Source of the DNA: Pandoraea apista
GTDB taxonomy: Bacteria > Pseudomonadota > Gammaproteobacteria > Burkholderiales > Burkholderiaceae
Direction: 5' to 3'
DNA length: 64,000 bases
Assembly: GCF_001465595.2 (NCBI RefSeq)
Contig: NZ_CP013481.2
Location: 2,666,001 to 2,730,000, forward strand
Below the pieces are notes generated by a model. The model ran no database searches. It saw nothing but the letters and a program-made list of their open reading frames with translations, and had not been told where the DNA came from. The translations under genes and the position numbers were made by a program. Every line of letters begins with the position of its first letter. Within the stretch, counting starts at the first letter, position 1. Positions 49,356 through 58,762 of the stretch are shown here, piece by piece.

Positions 49356-49847
49356 GGTCCCCCCGATGACACATCGCCGCGTCGTGTCGGGACGCAGCTC
49401 ACCGTGGCTTGCACATCGAAACTTCGAGATGGGAGATCAACCGGGCGCGCGCAAGCGATGGCCCACCCGTCCCGCCCGACACATCACGCGCAGCATGGGC
49501 GCGCGAAAGACGTTGTCAGGCAGACAGATCGGACGGCGGAAACATGGCCTGGTGCAAATGCAGCCAGACGACGCCTTGCCGGGAAGCGGAGAAAAGCAGG
49601 AAATTCATGACTTTTTTGCGTGACGCGCCTGCCTTGAAAGGTATCGCGCCAGTGTTGAACGTCATGGGAAGGTTGAGCGATGCCGCCTTCGCAACAACGT
49701 TACATCCGGACTGCCGGGTGCGTAGTACAGACCTGCCCATCAGTGCCGAAGTTCCCAAGCGATTGTTTTTATTGTGAATATGCGGCGCCATCCCACGATA
49801 GGAACGGACGCTGGCGAAGGCCTGATGCCACGAAAAGCCGTGCCATG
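49356..49847. other. Gene-poor stretch between MATE gene and puuD
   Basis: I see no credible gene in these ~490 bases. Short open frames on both strands have random-looking composition and no ribosome binding sites. The stretch should hold the MATE promoter. Confidence 0.4.
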
Positions 49848-49871
49848 AAAAAAGGGGCGCCTAAGCGCCCC
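49848..49871 (-). terminator. Rho-independent terminator of puuD
   Basis: On the minus strand: GGGGCGC, loop TTAG, GCGCCCC, then six Ts. It lies 35 nt downstream of the puuD stop. Confidence 0.88.
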
Positions 49872-49905
49872 AACATGGGTCCAGCAAGAAAGTCGGTCGT
49901 CGCCG

Positions 49906-51111
49906 TTATTGTTGTGCGCCGCCGTTGAACCACGCGGCGATCTTCTGGCGTTCGTCGTCGGTCATCTGGGTCACATTGCCCAGCGGCATCGACTTGAGTG
50001 CTACGGCTTGTTGATAAATTCGTTGCGCGTTCTGCGAGATCTCGGCCGGCGTATCGAGCATCACGCCCGCCGGCGCGCTGCCCATCATCGTCGGTTTGGC
50101 CGAGTGGCAGGTGGCGCAGCGTTGCGTCACGATCGGTTGAATCTCCGAGAGTTTCACGGCCGGGGCCGCCGCTTCACCGTGGGCGCCTGCGGCGGGTGCC
50201 GGCGCGGGGCGCGGCGCGGCGAACACGGCAACGCCTGCAAGCAGTGCAGCGCCGGCTACGGGCAGTGCGTACAGATTCTTGCCCGAATGACGCAGCACGA
50301 AGAACTGACGGATCATTGCACCTGCCGCCATGATGACCGTGAGGATCACCCAGTTGTACGGATTGCTGTACGTGAACGCGTAGTGGTTGCTGATCATGAT
50401 GAACACGACCGGCAGCGTGAAATACGTGTTGTGCACGGAACGCTGCTTGCCCAGCTTGCCCCAGATCGGGTTCGGCACTTCGCCCTTCGCCAGCGCATCG
50501 ACGCTTTTGCGCTGTCCCGGAATGATCCAGAAGAACACGTTGGCCGACATTGACGTGGCCATCATGGCGCCCACGATCAGGTACGCTGCACGACCGGCGA
50601 AGATGTGCGTGGTGGCATACGTTGCGGCCACCACGAACAGCGCCACGGCGATACCCAGCACGCGCTCGTTCTTGCCCAGCATACGGCACAGGAAGTCATA
50701 GACGAACCAGCCGCCGATCAGGAACGCCACCGCAAGGCCCACGGCCTGGCCCGGTTGCAGATCCATCACGTTCTTGTCGATCAGATACGTTTGCGGTTGG
50801 AGCAGATACAACACGCAGAACAGGGCAAAGCCCGAGAGCCACGTCGTGTACGACTTCCACTTCGACCAGTGCAGGTCTTCCGGCATTTGCGGCGGCGAGT
50901 TCAGATACTTCTGGGCGTGGTAGAAACCGCCACCGTGAACTGACCACATCTCACCGAACACGCCTTTTTGCTTGTCCTCGGCAGCCTTGGGCGGCTTCAG
51001 ACCGTTATCCAGCATCACGAAATAGAACGACTCGCCAATCCACGCAATGGCTGCGACCACATGCAGCCAGCGCAGCAACAGATTGACCCAGTCGGTAATA
51101 AACGCTTCCAT
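49906..51111 (-). CDS. puuD: Urate hydroxylase PuuD with fused cytochrome c
   Basis: A 401-aa inner membrane enzyme that oxidises urate to 5-hydroxyisourate and feeds electrons to the respiratory chain rather than making H2O2. Residues ~1-300 hold about eight hydrophobic helices (LLRWLHVVAAIAWIGESFYF; MMATSMSANVFFWIIPGQRK). A Pro/Ala linker (~300-315) leads to a C-terminal cytochrome c domain with the haem motif CATCH (residues 332-336) and the axial Met probably in KSMPLGNVTQM. It is transcribed with uraH (40 nt gap), upstream on this strand. Confidence 0.95.
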   Translation of the reverse strand: MEAFITDWVNLLLRWLHVVAAIAWIGESFYFVMLDNGLKPPKAAEDKQKGVFGEMWSVHGGGFYHAQKYLNSPPQMPEDLHWSKWKSYTTWLSGFALFCVLYLLQPQTYLIDKNVMDLQPGQAVGLAVAFLIGGWFVYDFLCRMLGKNERVLGIAVALFVVAATYATTHIFAGRAAYLIVGAMMATSMSANVFFWIIPGQRKSVDALAKGEVPNPIWGKLGKQRSVHNTYFTLPVVFIMISNHYAFTYSNPYNWVILTVIMAAGAMIRQFFVLRHSGKNLYALPVAGAALLAGVAVFAAPRPAPAPAAGAHGEAAAPAVKLSEIQPIVTQRCATCHSAKPTMMGSAPAGVMLDTPAEISQNAQRIYQQAVALKSMPLGNVTQMTDDERQKIAAWFNGGAQQ

Positions 51112-51151
51112 CTTATGTTCTCCTCAACTGCCTGACGTTCACGCTCGCGTT

Positions 51152-51502
51152 TCAGCTGCCGCGATACGTGGAAAAGCTCCACGGCGATACCAGAAGGGGC
51201 ACGTGGTAATGCTGGGAAGGCTCGGCGATGCCGAAGCGCAGCACAACGCGATCGACGAAGCGCGGCGAAGGAACGTCCACGCCTTGCGCGGCGAAATAGT
51301 CGCCTGCGTGGAACACCAGCTCGTATTCGCCCGCGACGAATTCTTCGCCTTCGAGCAGCGGCTTGTCGCAGCGGCCGTCGTCATTGGTCTGCACGTCGCG
51401 CAGCGAACGGCGCTCGCCGTCAACGCGCCACAACTCGACACGGATGCCTGCGCCAGGCTTGCCGTGCGATGTATCAAGTACGTGGGTAGTCAGTCGTCCC
51501 AT
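51152..51502 (-). CDS. uraH: 5-Hydroxyisourate hydrolase
   Basis: A 116-aa transthyretin-related protein that hydrolyses 5-hydroxyisourate to OHCU. It begins MGRLTTHVLDTSHGKPGAG and ends in the diagnostic YRGS tetrapeptide. His and Arg of the active site are in TTHVLD, HYHVPLLVSPWSFSTYRGS and VELWRVDG. The ATG at 51502 follows ACAGGAGACACC; the frame to 51586 is not used. It is the first gene of the uraH-puuD pair. Confidence 0.96.
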   Translation of the reverse strand: MGRLTTHVLDTSHGKPGAGIRVELWRVDGERRSLRDVQTNDDGRCDKPLLEGEEFVAGEYELVFHAGDYFAAQGVDVPSPRFVDRVVLRFGIAEPSQHYHVPLLVSPWSFSTYRGS

Positions 51503-51700
51503 GGTGTCTCCTGTGATGGATGGATGCATTGTAGGGAGATGGCGGCCCGGCAACGGGCGCAATACCAAAGATAAAAACGTGCACATACCATGTCACGCCA
51601 GACAAAATCATGACGGCCATCAATAGCGCGTGCCAGAGTGTCGAGCGTACGCCGCATGCGTCGGTTTTGGGTTTTTAGGGACCACTATTTGATTTCTTTA

Positions 51701-51799
51701 TCCGGGCTATAACAAGTGGCGTATGAGGCGTTGCCGCGACGGAAGGCGCATCGCCCGGAAAGCCCAATGGCTACGTGCATTCTCGGGGAAAACCCGAGA
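51701..51799 (+). promoter_or_regulatory. Structured 5' leader of the urate/xanthine permease
   Basis: TCCGGGC at 51701-51707 pairs exactly with GCCCGGA at 51753-51759. An alternative pairing exists: GGGCT at 51704-51708 with AGCCC at 51761-51765. A hairpin TCTCGGG-GAAAA-CCCGAGA follows at 51781-51799. The permease start is 140 nt downstream. Mutually exclusive pairings in a purine-transport leader suggest a riboswitch or attenuator, but I cannot match the sequence to a named class. Confidence 0.4.
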
Positions 51800-51938
51800 C
51801 GCATGATAAGCATTCATGCATACGTTCCATGAAAAAAACACTATAGCCCCCGGTGGTCTTGCCGCAAAAGGCGTCGACCTGCACCATTGAGCCACCCCAA
51901 AAATATCAATCAAACAGCCCCCCTGGGACGGAGACGCA

Positions 51939-53306
51939 ATGAGTGTGACAACGAAAGCCGTGGATCCGGTCGACGAACGACTGCCGATCGGGAAATTGTT
52001 CATGCTGGGCCTGCAACACGTGCTGGTGATGTATGCGGGTGCGGTAGCAGTGCCGCTGATCATCGGCGGCGCGCTTGGCTTGCCCAAGGATCAGATTGCC
52101 TTTCTTATTTCCGCCGACCTGATGTGCTGCGGTATTGCCACCTTGCTGCAAAGCGTGGGTGTAGGCCGGTTCGGCATTCGCATGCCGGTCATCATGGCCG
52201 TGACCTTTGCGGCCGTGGGGCCGATGCTCGCGATCGGTACCAACCCGTCGCTGGGTCTTCCCGGTATTTTCGGAGCGACGATTGCCTCGGGCATCATCGG
52301 CACGCTCATTGCACCGGTCATCGGTAAGCTGTTGCGCTTCTTCCCGCCGATCGTCACGGGCATCGTGATCACGTCCATCGGTCTGACGATCATTGGTGTG
52401 GGCATCAACTGGGCGGCCGGCGGTGTGGGCAACCCCGATTACGGCGACCCCGTCTATCTGGGCGTGTCGTTCGCAGTGCTTATCTTCATTCTGCTGATTA
52501 CGCGTTTCGTGAAGGGCTTCTTCTCGAACATCGCCGTGCTGCTGGGCATTCTGTTCGGCTTCGTGATCGCGCTGATGCTGCACAAGGTGAATTTCGACGG
52601 TCTGGATCAGGTCAAGTGGTTCGACGTGGTGCTGCCGTTCCACTTCGGCATGCCGGTGTTCGATCCTTGGGCGATCGTCACGCTGACCATCGTGATTCTG
52701 ATCACGTTCATCGAATCGACGGGCATGTTCCTGGCACTGGGCGAGATCGTCGGGAAACCAGTGGACGAGAAGGCGCTGGTGGCGGGTTTGCGTGTCGATG
52801 GTGTGGCGACGGTGATCGGCGGCCTGTTCAATACGTTCCCGCACACATCGTTCTCGCAGAATATCGGTCTTGTCGGTGTGACCGGTGTGAAGAGCCGGTG
52901 GGTCTGCGCCGCGGCCGGCGTCATTTTGCTGGTTTTCGGACTGATTCCCAAGATGTCGGTCATTGTCGCCTCGATCCCGCAGTTCGTGCTGGGAGGGGCC
53001 GGTGTGGTCATGTTCGGCATGGTGCTTGCCACCGGCATCAAGATCCTGTCGAAGGTCGACTACGCGGTTAACCGTTACAACCTGTACATTGTGGCCATCA
53101 GCATCGGCATGGCGATGATTCCGGTCGCGTCGAACAAGTTCTTCGCGAAGATGCCCGAGCAACTCGCGCCGCTGCTGCACAGTGGAATTCTGCTCGCCAC
53201 GCTCTCGGCCGTGATTCTGAACGCCTACTTCAACGGCTTCAAAGCCCCGGCGGCCAACGGTCACGGCAAGAAGAACGGCACAGGCATGGGGCTGGAGGCG
53301 CACTGA
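51939..53306 (+). CDS. Urate/xanthine permease (NCS2 family)
   Basis: A 455-aa nucleobase:cation symporter-2 (NAT) with 14 predicted helices. Signs are LPIGKLFMLGLQHVLVMYAG at the start (with the helix-1 QH motif), the helix-3 region VGVGRFGIRMPVIMAVTFAA and the helix-8/9 stretch ITFIESTGMFLALGEIVGKP, where the Glu and following residues bind the base. UacT/YgfU (urate) and PbuX/UapA (xanthine) are the nearest known types. GGACGGAGACGCA precedes ATG 51939. It overlaps the next gene by one base, so the two are co-translated. Confidence 0.9.
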   Translation: MSVTTKAVDPVDERLPIGKLFMLGLQHVLVMYAGAVAVPLIIGGALGLPKDQIAFLISADLMCCGIATLLQSVGVGRFGIRMPVIMAVTFAAVGPMLAIGTNPSLGLPGIFGATIASGIIGTLIAPVIGKLLRFFPPIVTGIVITSIGLTIIGVGINWAAGGVGNPDYGDPVYLGVSFAVLIFILLITRFVKGFFSNIAVLLGILFGFVIALMLHKVNFDGLDQVKWFDVVLPFHFGMPVFDPWAIVTLTIVILITFIESTGMFLALGEIVGKPVDEKALVAGLRVDGVATVIGGLFNTFPHTSFSQNIGLVGVTGVKSRWVCAAAGVILLVFGLIPKMSVIVASIPQFVLGGAGVVMFGMVLATGIKILSKVDYAVNRYNLYIVAISIGMAMIPVASNKFFAKMPEQLAPLLHSGILLATLSAVILNAYFNGFKAPAANGHGKKNGTGMGLEAH

Positions 53307-54664
53307 TGAAAACGTTGCTCGTCAAGAATGCCGAGGTTCTGGTCACGATGGACGCCGGCCGCCGCGAAATTGCCCGCGGCGGGCTGTACGTCGAGGACAA
53401 CCGGATTGTGGCCGTTGGCACCAGCGACACGTTGCCGGATACAGCCGACGAGGTGCTCGATCTGACGGGGCATGTCGTGATTCCCGGTCTCGTCAACACG
53501 CATCACCACATGTATCAGAGCCTCACGCGCGCCATTCCGGCCGCGCAGGACGGTGAGCTGTTCAACTGGCTGACGAACCTGTACCCGGTGTGGGCGAATC
53601 TCACGCCGGAGATGATTCGCATCTCGACGCAGACCGCGATGGCTGAACTGCTGCTCTCTGGCTGCACGACGTCGAGCGATCATCTCTATATCTACCCGAA
53701 CGGCTGCAAGCTCGACCATAGCATCGAAGCCGCCGCCGAGATCGGCATGCGCTTTCATGCAAGCCGCGGCAGCATGAGTGTGGGGCAGAGCCAGGGCGGT
53801 TTGCCGCCCGATCGCGTTGTCGAGCGCGAAGCGGACATTCTCAAAGACACCCAGCGCCTCATCGAGACGTATCACGACGAAGGCCGCTACGCCATGCTTC
53901 GGGTGGTCGTGGCGCCGTGCTCACCGTTTTCGGTGAGCCGCGACCTGATGCGCGAATCGGCGGCGATGGCGCGCCACTACGGTGTGTCGCTGCACACGCA
54001 TCTGGCCGAAAACGTCAACGATATTGCCTACAGCCGCGAGAAGTTCGGCATGACGCCGGCGGAGTATGCGCAGGACCTGGGTTGGGTCGGGCACGATGTC
54101 TGGCACGCCCACTGCGTGCAACTCGACGACGCGGGCATCGCTCTCTTTGCGAAGACCGGCACCGGCGTGGCGCATTGCCCATGTTCGAATATGCGGCTCG
54201 CGTCGGGCATTGCCCCGATTCGCCGCATGCGCGATGCGGGCGTGCCCGTGGGTCTGGGCGTGGACGGCTCGGCCTCGAACGATGCGGCCAGCATGATTAA
54301 TGAAGCGCGTCAGGCGTTGCTCTTGCAACGGGTGGGCTTCGGCCCCAGCGCAATGACCGCCCGCGAGGCGTTGGAAATCGCCACGGTGGGCGGCGCGCGC
54401 GTGCTGGGCCGCGATGACATTGGGGTGCTGGCGGCGGGTATGGCGGCCGATTTCGTGGCCTTCGATACGCGTGGCGTGGGCATGGCCGGTGGGCTGCACG
54501 ACCCGGTCGCAGCGTTGGTCTTCTGTAATCCTGGACAAGCTGCGTACAGCGTGGTGAACGGACGGGTGGTGGTGCGTGAGGGGCGTCTGGCGACGCTCGA
54601 CTTACCGTCGCTCGTTACGCGTCACAACGCGCTGGCGCGGCAACTGGCCGAGGCTTCCCGATAG
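53306..54664 (+). CDS. 8-Oxoguanine deaminase
   Basis: A 452-aa amidohydrolase that converts 8-oxoguanine to urate. The metal site is NTHHHMYQSLTRAIPA (His 66-68 region), SLHTHLAENVND, WHAHCVQLDD, and the Asp of GLGVDGSASNDA. This run, with the CPCSNMRLASG segment, is characteristic of the 8-oxoguanine deaminase/AtzB branch rather than guanine deaminase. Its start ATG shares a base with the permease stop (TGATG). The product urate is the substrate of the adjacent uricolytic genes, which supports the call. Confidence 0.9.
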   Translation: MKTLLVKNAEVLVTMDAGRREIARGGLYVEDNRIVAVGTSDTLPDTADEVLDLTGHVVIPGLVNTHHHMYQSLTRAIPAAQDGELFNWLTNLYPVWANLTPEMIRISTQTAMAELLLSGCTTSSDHLYIYPNGCKLDHSIEAAAEIGMRFHASRGSMSVGQSQGGLPPDRVVEREADILKDTQRLIETYHDEGRYAMLRVVVAPCSPFSVSRDLMRESAAMARHYGVSLHTHLAENVNDIAYSREKFGMTPAEYAQDLGWVGHDVWHAHCVQLDDAGIALFAKTGTGVAHCPCSNMRLASGIAPIRRMRDAGVPVGLGVDGSASNDAASMINEARQALLLQRVGFGPSAMTAREALEIATVGGARVLGRDDIGVLAAGMAADFVAFDTRGVGMAGGLHDPVAALVFCNPGQAAYSVVNGRVVVREGRLATLDLPSLVTRHNALARQLAEASR

Positions 54665-54836
54665 CGCGTTGCCACACCGGCCACATATTCATGGTGTGTG
54701 GCCGAGCGTGGCAATGGGCGAACGGGAAATCGGGGGTAACGCTCCTGTGCATGAGGCGCGTTGCCATTCGGTTCGGCGGAGCGGTGGGGGCCGCTCCGCC
54801 GGTAAAAACGGTCCCGGCCCCGGCGTAGCTCGACGA

Positions 54837-55775
54837 TCAGGACTGTGCGCGCGAGTCGAGCAGTGTGCGTGTGGCGTCGGAGATGACACTGCGCAGCCAG
54901 CGCACTTCGTCCGAATAGTGGGTGCGCTCGTGCCACAACTGGTAGTACTGCATCGGCGGGAAATCGATGGGTGCCTCGACCACGGTGAGCGGTAGAAACT
55001 CCGCGTAATGGTCGGCAAACAGGCGCGTCGTGGTAAAGATCAGGTCGGACTTCAACAGCACGTAAGGCGCCAGATTGAAATACGGAATCGTGACGACCAC
55101 ATTGCGCTTGAGCCGCTCGCGCGCCAGGTGCATGTCGATGGCGCCGCGTTGCGCCACGGAGTAGGGCGTGGGCGCGAGGTGCGGGCTGGCGAGGTATTGC
55201 TCCAGGGTGAGGCCGCGCTTGGCATACGGGTGCGTGTTGCGCACCAGACAGACGATCTGGTCGACAAACAGGTTCGAGAGGTGAAGCTGCTCGGGCGGTT
55301 CGGGCCAATTGCCGATGACGATGTCGACCTTGCCGTCTTCCAGTGCGTGTTCGTAGTCGAAGGCCGGGCCAAGCGAATGCAATTCCAACTGCGCGTTCGG
55401 GGCTTGCTGGCGGAAGCGCTCGACGACCGTGGGCACGAACAGCGTATTCAGATAGTCGGGCGAGCCGATGCGGAACGTGCGCACCGTTGTCGCCGGATCG
55501 AAATTCGATTGCTGGACGGTGATTCGCTCGATCTCACGCAGGGCGTTCTGCGTGGGTTCCAGCAACGATTGACCGTACTCCGTGGGCACCATGCCCGATT
55601 TGCCGCGCACCAGCAGCGGATCGCCGGTGATATCGCGCAAGCGCCGCAGCGCCGCGCTGATGGCGGGCTGAGACTGGTTCAGCTTGACGGCCGCCCGCGT
55701 CACGCTACGCTCGATCAACAAAGTGTGAAGGACGCGGAGCAAATAAGTATCGATCGGTTCGCGGTTTTGGCTCAT
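54837..55775 (-). CDS. LysR-family transcriptional regulator
   Basis: 312 aa. The HTH is LLRVLHTLLIERSVTRAAVK with LNQSQPAISAALRRLRDITG, then LLVRGKSGMVPTEYG (residues ~10-75). The effector domain has HALEDGKVDIVIGNWPEPPE near 130. This wording is close to LysR proteins found beside purine and pyrimidine catabolic genes. It lies convergent to the 8-oxoguanine deaminase and divergent from the nucleoside ABC operon. The start is taken at ATG 55775; the frame continues to 55838. A purine ligand is a reasonable inference. Confidence 0.9.
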   Translation of the reverse strand: MSQNREPIDTYLLRVLHTLLIERSVTRAAVKLNQSQPAISAALRRLRDITGDPLLVRGKSGMVPTEYGQSLLEPTQNALREIERITVQQSNFDPATTVRTFRIGSPDYLNTLFVPTVVERFRQQAPNAQLELHSLGPAFDYEHALEDGKVDIVIGNWPEPPEQLHLSNLFVDQIVCLVRNTHPYAKRGLTLEQYLASPHLAPTPYSVAQRGAIDMHLARERLKRNVVVTIPYFNLAPYVLLKSDLIFTTTRLFADHYAEFLPLTVVEAPIDFPPMQYYQLWHERTHYSDEVRWLRSVISDATRTLLDSRAQS

Positions 55776-56006
55776 GAGAAATATAACAATCCGAATATGT
55801 CGGACCTTGAATTGCATAAGGAAATCATTATGAAGCACAAGCGCCCGGCGTCTCTATAGCGGAAAGCCCCTATCACCAAAATAGGTGCTTGTCGTTCGTT
55901 ATAGGCCACGGCATGCCATGTTATTGACACATGCTCGACATTTCGCCGCGAATTGGGTATTTTCGTCCCGCCCAAGCCCAGGACCGATACTTCAGTGACA
56001 TCTCCT

Positions 56007-57554
56007 ATGCAACCCACGCCACGTCTGGCGCTGACCGGCATTACCAAGCGCTATCCGAGCGTGGTGGCCAACGACGATATCGCGTTGAGCGTGTTACCCG
56101 GCGAGATCCACGCCGTACTGGGCGAGAACGGTGCGGGCAAGAGCACGCTGATGAAGATCATCTACGGTGCCGTGCGCCCTGACGCGGGCGAAATCCGCTG
56201 GGAGGGGCAGCCGACGCGTATCGATAGCCCGGCTGCGGCCCGCAAGCTCGGCATCGGCATGGTATTTCAGCATTTTTCGCTGTTTGAGACGCTCACGGTT
56301 GCCGAGAATATTTCTCTCGCACTCGACGCCGCGGGACATGATTTGAAGGGGCTCGCCGGCCGTATCCGCGACGTGTCGGCCCAGTACGGGCTCGAAGTCG
56401 ATCCGGCGCGTCATGTGCACAGTCTGTCGGTCGGCGAACGTCAGCGCGTGGAGATCGTGCGCTGCCTGTTGCAGAACCCGCGTCTGCTCATCATGGACGA
56501 GCCCACGTCGGTGCTCACCCCGCAAGCCGTCCAGAAACTCTTCACTACGCTGCGCCGTCTGGCGTCGGAAGGTTGCAGCATCGTCTACATCAGTCACAAA
56601 CTCGACGAAATCCGCGACCTGTGCGATCGCGCGACGGTATTGCGCGCCGGCCGTGTGTCGGGACACGCGGTACCGCGCGAGGAGACGGCGGAGACGCTGG
56701 CGCAAATGATGATCGGACGTGCGCTGCCGCAGATCGAGCGCCGCGAGCACCAGCCGGGCGACGTGCTGCTTTCCTTGCGTCAGTTGTCGATGCCCAGCGA
56801 AGACCCCTTCGGCACCTCGCTGCACGACATCAACCTCGACGTGCATGCTGGCGAGATCGTCGGTGTTGCGGGGGTTTCCGGTAACGGACAAGCCGAATTG
56901 CTGGCGGCCTTGTCGGGGGAGGCGCGTGCGCCCCAGGCCGACGCCGTGCATCTGAACGGGCGTGCCGTCGGTCGCATGGGGGCCGCGACCCGGCGGCGTC
57001 TTGGCCTGGCCTTTGTCCCTGAAGAGCGTCTGGGGCGTGGTGCCGTGCCGAGCATGTCACTAACCGACAACGCACTGCTTGGGGCATCCGGCACGGCACA
57101 CCTCGGGTTGCTGCGCGGCGGCTGGATTCGTCGCGGCACGCTCCGGCGGTTCGCGTCGCTGTGTATCGAGCGCTTCAATGTGAAGGCTGGCGGCCCGGAT
57201 GCCGCCGCACAGAGCCTCTCGGGCGGTAATTTGCAGAAGTTCATCGTCGGGCGCGAGATTCTCCAGGAACCGAAAGTTCTGGTGGTGGCGCAGCCCACGT
57301 GGGGCGTGGACGTGGGCGCGGCGAGCTTCATCCGTCAGCAGTTGCTGGACCTCTCGGCGCGCGGCGTCGCGGTGTTGGTGCTATCCGAGGAACTCGACGA
57401 ACTTTTCGAAATTTGCGACCGGATCACGGTGCTGGCGCAGGGGCGTCTGTCGCCCGTGCGCAAGCCCGAGCAGACCGACGCCCGCGAGATCGGCCTCTGG
57501 ATGGCGGGGATGTTCCCCGGTGGTCCGGGTGTGCCGGGAGCGCGCGCAGCCTGA
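56007..57554 (+). CDS. Nucleoside/purine ABC transporter, duplicated ATPase
   Basis: A 515-aa ATPase with two fused nucleotide-binding domains, as in BMP-type nucleoside importers (NupA/YufO, RnsB). The first half is canonical: GENGAGKST, LSVGERQRVEIVRCLLQNP, LLIMDEPTSVLTP. The second half has the degenerate GVSGNGQAELLAALSGE and SLSGGNLQKFIVGREI. ATG 56007 gives MQPTPRLALTGITKRYP, matching the family start. It heads a four-gene transporter operon. Confidence 0.92.
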   Translation: MQPTPRLALTGITKRYPSVVANDDIALSVLPGEIHAVLGENGAGKSTLMKIIYGAVRPDAGEIRWEGQPTRIDSPAAARKLGIGMVFQHFSLFETLTVAENISLALDAAGHDLKGLAGRIRDVSAQYGLEVDPARHVHSLSVGERQRVEIVRCLLQNPRLLIMDEPTSVLTPQAVQKLFTTLRRLASEGCSIVYISHKLDEIRDLCDRATVLRAGRVSGHAVPREETAETLAQMMIGRALPQIERREHQPGDVLLSLRQLSMPSEDPFGTSLHDINLDVHAGEIVGVAGVSGNGQAELLAALSGEARAPQADAVHLNGRAVGRMGAATRRRLGLAFVPEERLGRGAVPSMSLTDNALLGASGTAHLGLLRGGWIRRGTLRRFASLCIERFNVKAGGPDAAAQSLSGGNLQKFIVGREILQEPKVLVVAQPTWGVDVGAASFIRQQLLDLSARGVAVLVLSEELDELFEICDRITVLAQGRLSPVRKPEQTDAREIGLWMAGMFPGGPGVPGARAA

Positions 57555-57645
57555 GGTCGCGGCACAACTGGCATGACCTGCATCGCCGGGTTTTCATTCG
57601 TCGCGTCGCAGGCACCGTAACGTTTTTCATCGATTTCCAGACACC

Positions 57646-58752
57646 ATGTTCGATTTCACGCTTGAGCCACGGCCAAGTCCTTCCCGCACCATGCGGCTTG
57701 CCATGCCGCTGGTGGCCACGCTCATCACGCTGGCCGGCGGTGTGCTCATCTTCAGTTTTCTCGGCAAGAACCCGGCGCAGGCGATGGGGGCGTTCTTCCT
57801 TGCGCCGATCAGCAGCCTGAACGGCTGGTCCGAGTTACTGCTCAAGGCGTCGCCTCTGTGCCTGATCGCGCTGGGACTGGCGATCGGCTATCGCGCCAAC
57901 GTGTGGAACATCGGTGCGGAGGGGCAATTGCTGCTCGGCGGGATTTTCGCGTCGGGCGTGGCGATTCATTTCGATGGCCACGGCGGCCCCTGGCTGTTGC
58001 CGTTGATGATGGCGGCGGGCGCACTGGGCGGCATGCTGTGGGCCGCCATTCCCGCGCTGTTGCGCGTGCGTTTCAACGCCAACGAGATTCTCGTGAGCCT
58101 GATGCTCACGTACGTCGCCACGCAGCTCCTGATCTATCTGGTAAGCGGGCCGTGGCAGGACCCGCACGGCATGAATTTCCCGCAGTCGATCAATTTCAGC
58201 CGCGACGCCCTGTTCCCGCGCTTCTTCGGTGACTGGCATTGGGCACCGTGGCGCGGCACGCGCCTGAACGCATCGGTGTTCATGGCGGTGGTGGCCGTGC
58301 CGGCGGCGTGGTTCTTCATGCGCAAGAGCTTCGCGGGCTACCGGATGGAAGTGGGGGGGCTGGCACCGATGGCTGCACGTTACGCCGGCTATTCCGAGCC
58401 GCGCGCTGTCTGGCTTGCGCTGCTGATCGGGGGGGCCGCCGCCGGGTTGGCAGGCACCGGCGAAGTGGCGGGGCCGGTCGGACAATTGCAGGCGACGTGG
58501 GCGCCGGGATACGGATTCACGGCGATCATCGTGGCGTTCGTGGGGCGCCTGCATCCGGTCGGCATCGTGCTGGCCAGCCTGCTCATGGCGCTGCTGTATC
58601 TCGGCGGCGAAGCGGTGCAGACCTCGCTGCAACTGCCCAAGGCGATCAGCGGCGTGTTTCAGGGGCTGCTGCTGTTCAGCCTGCTGGGTTGCGACGTTTT
58701 CGTGAATTACCGTCTGCGCCGTCGTGCCCGTGTGCACGCGAGCGAGGCCTGA
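57646..58752 (+). CDS. Nucleoside ABC transporter, permease 1
   Basis: A 368-aa inner membrane permease of the BMP/Nup (YufP) type. Segments KASPLCLIALGLAIGYRANV and NIGAEGQLLLGGIFASGVAI are diagnostic, and FNANEILVSLMLTYVATQLL is the conserved mid helix. GLAGTGEVAGPVGQLQATW is the late cytoplasmic loop. It precedes the second permease by 11 nt. Confidence 0.92.
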   Translation: MFDFTLEPRPSPSRTMRLAMPLVATLITLAGGVLIFSFLGKNPAQAMGAFFLAPISSLNGWSELLLKASPLCLIALGLAIGYRANVWNIGAEGQLLLGGIFASGVAIHFDGHGGPWLLPLMMAAGALGGMLWAAIPALLRVRFNANEILVSLMLTYVATQLLIYLVSGPWQDPHGMNFPQSINFSRDALFPRFFGDWHWAPWRGTRLNASVFMAVVAVPAAWFFMRKSFAGYRMEVGGLAPMAARYAGYSEPRAVWLALLIGGAAAGLAGTGEVAGPVGQLQATWAPGYGFTAIIVAFVGRLHPVGIVLASLLMALLYLGGEAVQTSLQLPKAISGVFQGLLLFSLLGCDVFVNYRLRRRARVHASEA

Positions 58753-58762
58753 GGAGCGCCGC

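Noticed and set aside
49409..49777. 122-codon frame before puuD
   Set aside because: No ribosome binding site, no motif and random-looking composition; overlapping frames on both strands are equally open.
51906..53303. Long open frame on the minus strand opposite the permease
   Set aside because: His/Asp/Arg-rich shadow of a transmembrane gene with no start context; the permease on the plus strand is unambiguous.
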